From positions 297,501-361,500 of the forward strand of contig JAQGDQ010000159.1 of NCBI GenBank assembly GCA_030141605.1: 64,000 nt of DNA, read 5' to 3'. The DNA comes from Tubiluchus corallicola (lineage: Eukaryota; Priapulida; Priapulimorpha; Priapulimorphida; Tubiluchidae). Shown piece by piece: positions 27,854 through 40,200 of this stretch (positions within the stretch are counted from its first letter, which is position 1; every line of letters starts with the position of its first letter). Position numbers and translations under genes: made by a program. The notes beneath the pieces were generated by a model that saw only the letters and a program-made list of their open reading frames with translations, made no database searches and was not told the DNA's origin.

Positions 27854-30029
27854 GCAAGATTTTATCTGCGTTAGATTTTTCTAAAACATAGATGACAATT
27901 CCTTGTAAAACCTAGAGATGCAATGAGATAACAGTAACATCAACAGCAGCGTAAGCGTTGTAACAAAGGGCACTGCTACTTTCTTCACTTTAATGATATT
28001 TCGCCGTTAAACCATAATCAATGGTCAATGAAGAAAGTATAGCATGATTTTTGCTTTCAATGCTTGTGTTGTTGTTATGTTAAGACTTCTATTTCCATAA
28101 GAGATCAGATCCATCAGAAGAAACACCAAAGTTTAGTTCAAACGGAAATATGTTTTACTGTTGTTCCTTTGCCATTAACGTTTTCTTGTACGACAGAAAA
28201 GGTTGAATGAATTTTTTTGCAAATAAAATATAAATGCAAGTAAATAAAAATATATGTGCAAACAAATTTGTATAAATTCATATACGAACGATTTTAAATT
28301 GTAGATGATTTATAACTGATTGCGCGCAGTTAATTCTGTTTAGGATTAGTGACAATTTTGCTTTTTAGTGACAATTTACAAAGTTGAGCGCTTTTTTTAA
28401 TTGCACAGTGCACACAATAAATACATTTTGTTAATAGAACTTAGTACATTCTACCATAAGTATAATTATAAACAAAGTGAAGTCTGAGTCCAGCAAACAG
28501 ATTTTCAGAAGCCGAAATGAAAACTCCGAAGAACTGAAACACGCGCCGAATTGATTAATTTCCAAATGCTAAGTGCAGGTAAAATGGATTACACAGAATT
28601 TATGTCCTCAATTTTAGTGACTTGGAGACCTAAAATCCACCCAGAGGTGATGCTGAGGAAAGGTTGTATGCAGCATTAAACGCTACGTAGCTTAAAATAC
28701 ATTTTCTGACGTGTTCCACAACTCACTGTTTTGTATTGCCTTGTAAACACAGTTTTCGATACAATAACAAATCCGGCATTGAAGATATAATCTGTACACC
28801 TTTTATGCACCTACATAATAAATTTAATATGACATATAGTAGATACACCACTGAATACACACAATAGAGAGACTTGTCTTGGTCATACATTCTGTCAGCA
28901 TCTGTGGTCATACTGAAAGGCGGTTTACCTGATTAGAGCAAGAAGGCTGGTCTGTAACAATATCACTGTGAACCATTCAAAGCTAAATTTGTTACCCCAG
29001 GCAGTCAAACAAGTTTGTAGTAAAAGCAAATACAGAGATGTAATGGGATTTTTGGAAATTTGGAATGAACTTGGAGCAACTAGACCAAATCACTTTCACT
29101 GTACATTTGGCTAGCGTGTAGCGGTTTTCTTGTTTGAAGGTGCCGTTAATAATAATAATTAATCTATTTCATTGCAATTTTACCTAAAACGATTATAGCC
29201 GACAGATTTACTGGAAGAAATTAGGTTTTCCATTAAAAAGATCAAACCCAGAGCTTTCTGATTGTTGGTTGGAAGCGATTGTGCAACCGAACTGGCTCTC
29301 TCAAATATAACCCTTTCTTCTCTTTTTATCAATCTAATAAATCATCCAGGTACTGGTGATATTAAAATCCATTAGACTTCTCGGCACGCTAGACAAATCA
29401 CATCTATTTAATATTTTAATAAATTTAAATTCTCACAAAAGGCGTTATGTTCCAGTTTGGTGACTAATTTTGTCATGTTCAGACATAAAAGAGCTACATA
29501 ATAGCAATAAAATAAGAATTTAAACTAGAATGAGAAAATGAATAATGGAGAAGAATAAGAACGTGTCACAGAATAAGGGTGATTTTTGAATTGTGAGCTT
29601 TTTATGTCCATTCCAGAACAGGTTAGGTGCGGAAGTGGCAAAAGAGCGCACACAAATAAATAATGACAAACCTCACTCCGGAATATATAGCTGTGTGGTC
29701 ACGATATGTGTTTAGCCTTCGTGAATACTAAGCCACGCCAAACATATTCAGTAAATGAACGGATGACAGCCAAGAAAACTAGGGTTTCACTTGCAATTTT
29801 GTCTTCGTTTGTTTACTTCGATGAGTATAAATTCCCTTCGTAGAGATGGCTCTGCTACTTCTGTGACTCATCTTGCAGAATTATTCTTAATTGTTCTAAA
29901 AATAATATCTTGAAATAACTTGTTAGGTTTTGGTTCCGTCACAAGTTCACAACCATCTACATTAAGTAAGCTTTGCCAATGAATTTAGTGTGCCGAACTA
30001 TAAAAAACTATTAAAGAGGGCAAGAGGGC
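27854..30029. other. Divergent intergenic region, PIG-Z/cyclase
   Basis: It should hold the PIG-Z promoter at its left end. No open frame with family resemblance was seen; a 62-codon minus-strand frame at 28723-28911 is probably chance. Confidence 0.5.
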
Positions 30030-30460
<431 letters not shown>

Positions 30461-30996
30461 AAACTGCAAACCTTAAGTAAAATAACATTTCAGTTACTGT
30501 AGTAATAAAAACGATACAAGCGATTACAGTACTGTTAGGCTAACAAAGCTTGAAACGCCAAGTTTAATATTAGTCAACTAACGAGTTTATGGTACGTTTA
30601 TAATAAACAAAACAAAAGGGTTTCAAAATCAGTAAAAGCATTAAAGAACAGTTCTCGTAAACATATTAATGACGTATCAAAAATCTATAAATTCTGCAAC
30701 TAATTAGTTATAACCGTAAGCTAAATTAAACAATTATCACTGATGACAAAAGATTATAACATCATCGTGCACCTTAATATAATGCTTGGCCTACAGCAAT
30801 GCACTAATGAGGAATTAAGTATAGAATCTTCGTGCCTGCCTGGGGTACATTTATCCTCTCTCGAATAACATCATTCTTTAAGACACATTACGCATATGAT
30901 GGTGCTAGACGACAGTGCTAAGCGTTTATTGCTAAGAAGCACACAATTTTTGACCTTAAACATAAATAGATTAAGAAAAGGTATCATACTTTTGCA
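30461..30996. other. Presumed promoter/5' UTR region of the cyclase
   Basis: AT-rich. I saw no convincing TATA/initiator arrangement and no additional upstream exon. Confidence 0.4.
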
Positions 30997-31367
30997 ATGT
31001 TGCTAAATAAAAACTTTATACTGCTTTTCTCTCTTTGTCTGGCCAGGGTTAAATGCCAGCAAGAGCATCAGTCAACTGGAAGTGACCGAGCTCGAAGCGA
31101 AAAAAAAGATAAAGGTGGCGGTCAGAAAACTACCCAAAAAATACTTTCGAATCAGGACGTTATGGGCTTGGTGATAGAACATGGCGGCGGAGAGGACCTG
31201 GAGTTATCGGGACAGAATGGTACCGTCATTAACATCCGCATGGGGCTGTTGACGTCTTGGATGGCGGCGTTGGAAGACTTCAGTGGTCCAACAAGCGCTA
31301 GCGCTGTCTCTGTCGCCATTGAAAAGATTCACTCGGACATTACCCTAGGAACTAAATTTCGATTCAG
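30997..31367 (+). CDS. Cyclase exon 1: signal peptide and extension
   Basis: ATG opens a hydrophobic leader ([19 protein letters not shown]), then a charged Gly-rich stretch, then the beginning of the ligand-binding fold. Donor TTCAG|GTAAGA, phase 2. Confidence 0.85.
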
Positions 31368-34192
31368 GTAAGAACAAAAAGCTTTGAGTGTTGAAAATTT
31401 CATTCAGTGAGGAAATATTGTTGCGATTTATGAACGAGAATGATTTCATTATAAGATGACTTCTGTGAAGATTACTTCTAACTTTACTTAATTCTTGACC
31501 GCTGACTGTTAACATTTGAGTTAGTAGCTAAAAAAGCTGTAACAGCCCAGCCTCACAGAAATTTGTTGTCATTGGTTTTGTTTTAATAATGTTTAATTGT
31601 TTAAACATAGCTACTTTTTATGGTCACTTTTCTTAGAGGTAGCAACATTGTTGACGTTTCATTCAAGTATCAATGTTCCTTATCTGTCCCTCATTTCTTT
31701 TCGTTCCAGTGTGATTACAAGAGATACAAGCTGCACGCTGGGTATAGCTGCCGGAAATACCGTCCGGATGTTTTTTGACGACCGTGTTGACGTAATCATT
31801 GGACCTGCCTGTTCTGCATGTAAAACTTTATTTTTGTGCAATAATAGTTATGAATATGTATCTTAAAAAACACAAACAATGATAGAAAAACGTAGTAAAA
31901 AATCCGTGTAATTATGACATTATGACAAAGTTATTAATTTAAGCTATTACATGTATAAGGTCTATTATTGAATTGATCGTTTAGATCTATTTTAATATTC
32001 GGTGTTTAATTTATACAATCATGCTTTATAAATTAATTTATCATTATCGTCAGCATCGGCGTCGTCACTTGTGACCACCTCGTCACTGAAAGACGTCATC
32101 AAATGTTGTTAACTGTTGACTGGAACTCTTAGTAGTAAACATTTTGTACATTGACTTTCAGGTCTTGGAAATAAGCAAAACTCAGCTGACTGCAAGTTTA
32201 GAAAAAGAAAACATTTTAACCAGTCGGGTTTGACAAAATTCGTTTCATTTATTTTTGTTTCAGCTGCTAAACCCGCTGCTCAACTTGCGTCTTTCTGGAA
32301 CATTCCCATCGTATCCTGGGTAGCAGCAGACCCGACTTTCGCCGACAAGAAAATATATACGACTTTTGTCCGGTCATTCGGGCCTTTTGACCAGTTGGGC
32401 TTTGCCATTAAAGACCTGTTTGACTTTTATGGTTGGAATAGAATTGCAATGATCTCTTCAAATTGGTTGCTTTGGGATGATGCAGCCAGAGCCATTGAAC
32501 TTGGTATTGTTAATTACTAATCAAAGAAGACAGTTTGCTTAATTAAGAAGCCAGCTTGCTTATTTTTAAGTTTATGTTATTGATGTCTTGAAGAATTACA
32601 AGTTAGAAATTTATGAAAGCTCAGAGCCTGGAAATTGAACTTTGGAATTTCTGATTGTCAAAATGTGTTAGTTCTGTTTGTCTGGAGGTCTGCAACTAAC
32701 TCTCCAAACCTAACATTAATTATGAAAGTTGGATGCAGTAATCCAGTACTGCAGTAACTCTAATATTGCTTCACTAGCTCGTTGTATTAAGAGATTGATT
32801 TTCATTTTCCCGAAATAAATTCTTCAATTCTTCATTTTTAAATGACATGGAGTTGTAGAAATGTCTTTACGCTTTTCTGAACAGTTTTGAATGACAACAA
32901 CTTCACTTTGCCTGTTCACGTTGAACTTGACGATAATGAAATCACAATTGAAAACATCGACAAAGCATTGGAAAAAATGAAGAAAACGGCTAGAAGTAAG
33001 TAATTCGCTTTTTTTAAATTAATTGTATCAATGGATAAATTCTCTACGTTCTTAGTACCTACTCTGGAAAACATGTTTTTTTGGTTGAATGTCAACTGTT
33101 GTACCTTGGTGCTGTCAAAGATGCAGCAAATACATTTTCTTTACTAAAATAATTTAACCCCTCCCTAGGTACTATATTAACAGAATAAAAGGGCCAACAG
33201 ATTGGAATGGGCTGTATACATGTATATTAGAATAAGTGTGAAATAAATGTTTGCTGCGACTCTTTCACACGTTTCCTAGAAGTTTTGTACAATTACTAGA
33301 CTTATATAAAATGCCTTTGACTATAAAAGTGACTTTGACAATGTGTAAAATGAACATTGAGTTGAATTGAATTTTCATAGTTGTTTTGCAATTGTATGGA
33401 ACGCATAAAAGAACTTAGCTGATGTACTAAGCCAAGCAAGGAATTAAATAATTTATGGAATGACTTAAATGGTTTATTAGCTGTGGGTTCAACGTCGCCA
33501 TCTCTGACATACTGCTTAATCAGGTGGATGGCTATGTTTGATGGCTATTAAGAGATAAACTTTTCTTTGCCTTTTTAATTTAATTTAATGTTATACTAAA
33601 TCGCATTTTCATTTTATAAATTACTACCCCTAGTAGCTAGGTCACTTGGGTGGGTACACGAGTATTGCATCGTATAGAAAACTCTTCACATTTAAGTTGG
33701 CTACGTACCTACCTACCTATCTGTCTATTTATCAGTGAACTGATTGAACTCAAATTACACATTCCCTAAAATAAATTGTCATTATACAAAATCTTGAGGA
33801 AAATTATATCTAAACAATTGAATATTTATTTTTTTAGATTAACTACGATTTAATCAGCATTCTATAAAATGCCCAGAAAAAGCATATGCAAAATCCAAGA
33901 ATTACACACTTTACTTAGAAAAACTTTTGCATTATATATAATACCTAAGGAAAGTCTAGAAGAAACTATTTTGGACACTTTACTTGTTTGTGCATTCTAT
34001 CAAATGCTTAGACATTCTTTAGAATACCCGACTTCACACTTTACCTATAACATATATAGGCTGCCTGCAGATCTTAATAGCGGGTTTAAAAATTTTAAGT
34101 GTAGAAAGTTGAAAATTGTTAACAAAATTTATGAAGGTGTTTATGCGATGTTGTAATCCTATGCACAGTGCACAATATAAATAAATAAATAA

Positions 34193-34258
<66 letters not shown>

Positions 34259-37200
34259 TATTATTAAGTAAATAAATGAAACTGAATAAATCGAGTGCTT
34301 AGTATGTCATACAACATTTCGGTAAAAAATGTATATTAATATCGCTACATCATGACCGCTAGTTATATAAGTTGGCCAGTCAATTCTTCATGTACAGAGT
34401 GAATCATGTCATGAATAAAAAGTAAATAGAAACTAATGACAGTCTGTCTAAAACAGCGGCCTATTTCACAACTGACGTAAATTTGTTCATTAACTTCTGT
34501 AAACAGTGGGTGGCGCCCAGATTAATACAAAGCACAGATTTAGATGAAGCGCTTGCGTATTGGGCCAGTGTTCCCTGAGAATGCATTTAAATCTGTGATA
34601 CAAAGGCGTATACTGGTAACACAATACGAACGATTTATAAATTTTCTGTATGAACACTAAGCTATTAAAAGGCAATACGAACAATATTGGAAGCAAACGC
34701 TTTTCCTCAACACTATTTTTTCAAACGTGAAAAAGAACCTTTCACACAACCACTACTCAACGGACATTTTTTTATTATAGTTATCATGGTCATACTTCCA
34801 AAAGAGGCTCGTCGACAGTTTTTGCTTAAAGCGTTTGACAAAGGAATGACCAACGGAGATTACGTGTATTACACCCTAGAGATGATACCAGATGATGATA
34901 TCATTGAAGCATCTGAGACGTGGTGGGCACCAGACAATAGAAATGATGATGCTAGAAGAGCGTTTGAATCTGTTTTTCATGTGAGTGTGCGATGTCTATA
35001 CATGTTGAATGAAAGCATGAAGTAAATTTTCAAGTCTTTTAAAAATATTTTCTGTTTGAAGATGTCTGTATTGCTGCCACAAACCACAATGAGTGTAACA
35101 GCGAAATAAGGGAACTAAACTAATTAGTTAAAAATATAATTGCAAAACGCTGATTTCACAATGTTCATCTGTTGTAAGCAAAATACATATTTGCCTGATA
35201 CGGATGTGCTTGCTTACTTGCAGATAGTTAAGCAGTACTAAGCCTGATCAGTAAATGCATCGCACTGGCGAAAAGTGTTTCTGGATAATATCGTGTGCCG
35301 CATTGCCTTCAGTTATAAAATTGCCTGAAGGAGAATGCATATGCTTTCAAACGTGCTTAACGACAAGTCTACAGTGTCTAACTTTAGATGATTATTTTTG
35401 ATAATGAGCAGATTCCGGTCCCGCCACAATTATTCAATATTAGCAGTAACGCTACTGTTGAGTGCTGGAGACTAACGTACAATGTGTCGGTCTGTATAAA
35501 AATTGTCTCATGTACATAACAAGCCGTTAAGAGATATAATTCGCTTGATAGAAAAGCAATATAAACTTTGACATGCTAAAAAAGCTAGACTTCGATTGGT
35601 ACATCTAGTGCTCCAACTAAACAACAAGATGCGTGGTAAACAAAGAAGTGTCGTAAAATCACGAAAAAAAACAAGAAAAATACGTGCTTGTGTTCTGCTG
35701 TTAGGTAGACCGTTTACATCAAACTTTTGATTTTAGATTAGTGAAACGGATGCTGAGCTGCATAGCAAAATTTACTTATTTTCAGGTAAGTTTGGCAGCT
35801 TTGTCAGGTGGACAGGTAAATCAATTCCGAGTTGAAGTTGCATCAAGAATGAGAAAAGTTCCATGGAAAATCTACATGCCAGATGACACAGTGGAAAATA
35901 GTATTGTAAGTTCAACGTCTTGACCTCTTACACATATTGTAGGCCTAAACATCGTGATTTGTGAAGATTTTAGAGATGTATGTTCGAAGCAGAAATTGTA
36001 CAGTTTTACATATGTTTACAAGAAGGGGTTTGAAATTAATTTTGTGCTAGAAACGGAATCTCAAGTCGGACGAGATTACTAGATGAAGTGTGTGCGAATG
36101 GTTACTTAGTTAAATAATATCAAACCTGGATAGAAAAATGATTGGTGACAGTCAGGATCATAGCTTTCGGGCTGTTTCAACAGTCCTACAGTCCCTGCCA
36201 AAGTATTTATCTCACACCCTTATGTAACTCTCTGACTTCTCTTGTTCTTTAGTATCTCACCCTAGTTGATTATTGTTTATATTAACTAGGCTTTGAGCTA
36301 GACTCTGGTCCCGAAACAATCGTCTACACTGAGTAGGCCCTGTCCTTAGGTTCCACACAAGTATGGAACGCCAAAGCACAATTTAATGCTTATTTCTGAA
36401 TATTATTAAATCAATTTTAATGTTCATAAATTATTTTTAAAGTAATAAGTCAACTTCAAATATTTATAACTCATTTATCGATATTAATAAATATTTTTTC
36501 AATATTAGTAAATCAATTTTAAATGCTCAAAAATCATTTATAAATATTAATAAATTAATTTTGAATATTCATACTTCATTTATTGTTTTAGTAATTATTT
36601 ATATTGCATTTATTAATATTAAAAATGAACTACGAATGTTCAAAATTGATTTATTAATATTCATAAAACATTTATTGTTATTAAAAGTTTTACCTACTCT
36701 GGCATTCCATAAAACAGGAGCGTGATGCAGCTGGATAGCGGCGATTTTTGCAAACTTGCATCAGTTGTTTAACAAACGAGCACATTAGTTAAATTTGCTA
36801 ATGTAGTCGCTTGTTAAAAAACTGCCACATTAAGTCCAAGTCAGTTTTTACACATATTTTCATCGTCTAGGGTGATAAATTTTCTCCTTATCTTCACGAC
36901 GCCGTTATTCTTTATGCCCTGGCTCTGAACAAAACCCTTAGTCAGGGAAAGGATTATCGCAACGGGACAGCTATTGCAGAAAATGCCAGGAATTATTATT
37001 TTAAAGGTAACTCATACTTCATGATAAAATATCTTAATAACCCCTTACCAAAGTTTAATTTGGTATTTTAGGCTCTTTTTCAAATTTCTTTTCAAGATTG
37101 CGTACTTTTACAATCTTGACTCCAATCCAGAAATTCTGACTTTGAATGTAATACATATGCGAATGATATAAAATCGTTTATCTAATACTAACTGGTCACC

Positions 37201-40200
37201 ACCCTATATTACATGATTACTTTTTGCTGCAAATTGCCACTTTAATTCTTAAAATGTATTAAATATTATCCTGCTAATTCAATTTTGTTTTCTGAGAATT
37301 CATTTAACTTATTGCAATTACATTCAACTTGTAGGTGTTCTTTAAGCAACATGATCGTTTTTATTTTTCACTTGTATTTGGCAATTTTGGTCCAGTGCAT
37401 AATATACTAGCCAAGTTGCATGTATCATTTTGTAAGTGTCATTATGCACGTTCGTCACTAAATTAAGTTTTTTGTTCAAAAGTCGAAATTCGAAAAATAG
37501 TTATTAAATACTTTAACAGGGATGACGGGAAATGTTGCTATGAATAACCAGGCTGATCGGCTTTCCAATTACTGGATCACAGACATGACTCCAGACGGAG
37601 TATTTACTCGAATTGCTGAATTAACAAATTCCGAAGGAGGACAACGCGTAAGTATCATCAAAACCAAAAGAACTATCATACAACTGCAGACAGTAATTGT
37701 TTGTATGATCCGGGGAAACTGGAATTTGATATTTAGTGTTTTAAATATACACTCGGAGGGTAGTAATGTTGAAATCAAATAACAAAGCCAGGCAGTAGCT
37801 ACCCCATGATGAATGCACACACTTCCGTAGGTTTTTTGTCTGAAGTTTAAGCGTATTTCGCAGACGCCTGTTCCCTTAACAATCCTAATCACAGATCTTA
37901 TAAAAAGTTCTACGATCATTATTGCCCTTTGCGACTTTATTTTTATTGTAAGTATTTTGTACTGTAATAATAACTGGTGAGTATTTGTGTGTGCAAAACA
38001 TGATGAATTTTTAGCTCCATAAAGATCCACGACAGGTGCAAAAAGCAACAGAAGAATCCCGACGGGTGAGTTAATCACAACAAATCGTTTATGAAATAGG
38101 CCTACATGCAGTAGAGTCAGTTAAGTTCCAAATTTGGCAAAACTGTGGCAAATCACCAAAGTGACATCAAATTACCCTATAAGTCTCTCAGGTTTAGTAA
38201 CTCTGTAGCTCTAAACAATTGTAGGGTCATTTAAGCTAGGGTTTTTTTCTTTAATCATTGTGGGATTAACTAGCGTTGTAGTTTGCCTGTATGGTAAAGC
38301 AAAAAATGTCAACAATATCTTTTCAGTAAAAGTTGCAATAATGATAACGGCAAGAACAAAATTTCAGATTTTATGCTGCATGTTAATTAATCCCTATTTC
38401 TGAATTGTCTGTAGTAGAAAAGGCAGCACTAACGGTCATTTTGCATTTCTTATAATTGCAGAATTGTAAATACATGCGTGTAAAAGACAGGTTGGAAACC
38501 GATTATGAAGTATTGTCTCATTCGCAGGACAAAAATTGACGATACGTTTTTCAATGAAAATGGTAGGGTGCTGAACGACTAGACATTGCATATTTGTCCT
38601 AGGACCACATTTTCGTCGACGTAAAACAATAGGCAGCTTGTTCGTAAATCTTTGTATGTTCTTCCAAGGCATACATACAAAAATTTAAATTTAGGTTTAC
38701 GTGCCAGAAAATAAAGAAAAGGTGAAAAATTGGAACAGAATCAGGAACCAAGACCAGCAACTTAAATCACTACACCACTTGGTTTCTTGAGATCAAGACA
38801 ATTAAATTACAGTGTCTTCTTATTGCAAACCACAATGACTATCCTTGCTGTATTTCCTTGTGTTTTGTCACGCTATAGTAATTATTAATTAGTCAAGTAA
38901 TTTCTTTGAGCTTAGCGTTCACCTAATCTGTGGAAAAGTAATTAATTGTACGATTAATGGCACTAAACCATCAAAAAATAATAACATTTGAAGCTTTGAT
39001 TAAGGGGTTATCTTAAAATTTGGTGCTTTCAGTGATTTGTCACAATTTTTGTTAACTGACACTACTAAATAATTAGAAGTCCAGCAAGCCGCGACCCATT
39101 TTGAAACACCGAAACTTTTTGCGTATCTGTTCTGTTGAAAATTCTTAATCTTACAAGTGTTTACAGTTCTCAAGATTTGCCAATTGCAATAAAAACTTTT
39201 GATTACCAGCATCAATTAAAAATCAACATCATCAAATTGAACATACATGTTAGTGTGCTACAGTCACTAATTTCAATATAAGGGCAGCACACATTTCTCA
39301 ATATTGAATTTCGTCAAATTACCAGGTTTAAGGCCTGAATTTGTAAACTGGCTGCTTTTTGTCCAGAGAGAAGGACCTGGAGCTACTTAAGTTTAGATTA
39401 GTTTTGTTTTACTGTTTTCTTTACCAATTGTTAAAATATTTAAAATATATGGGGTGTCAGAAAAAATGTAGCAAAGTTTAGACTACAGTTATAAGCAAGT
39501 ACATTAAAAAGTTGAAATCTCAGAGCACAACACAACACATTAGCTTTTGGGTGTGAAAGTTATAGGTTTGTGGCTTTAGTGGTTTTCAAGTTATGGCCGA
39601 AAAATGTTTGTATATTAAAAATTTAAATGCCGGAACAAAATTCGCAAAATCAACAATTGAAAAGTAGTCGCGCTGAGTATAAAAAACTTAATATATGCCA
39701 GCAACCCAACAAAGAAATCAAATCAAACAATCTACATCATCACCAGCACTGATAAAAATTTGTGATCTATAAAAAATGGAACCTAATCCTCTTGACAAAA
39801 GTATGTGGAATTCCTTTAAAGAGAAAATGTAGGACGGTCGCAAGGAGCCTTTTGATGCAGAGGAACTAAAGGCGAAAATTTTTGAGTGCTGCGGCCAAAT
39901 ACCCCTTAAAGGAACTGTGTCAGATGTTTGAAGAGACGTCTTCGTCTACTTTGCATTGAAAATGGTGGACACATAGAGCACTTGTTATAAAATTTAATAA
40001 CACACACACATTTTTTTCAGTAGTTTTGGAAAAATCTAAAGGAATGACTTAAAATACACGGACTTTATACATAAGCGCGTGTAACATCAATGTGGTAATT
40101 CTGAAGCGATTTCGTTATTTTCTTCTTATAATGTCGTGATCAAAACTTTTTGCGCTACCCGATATAAAACATGCAAAATTGGTTAAATGCACGTACGCTT

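Noticed and set aside
35737-35785. Possible extra cyclase exon between an upstream acceptor and the GTAAGT at 35786
   Set aside because: 49 nt long, so it would shift the frame of the following exons; the 35786-35905 exon fits family length and phase.
37569-38078. 169-codon minus-strand frame
   Set aside because: It overlaps cyclase exon 8 in antisense and has no family resemblance; a shadow of the real exon plus intron.
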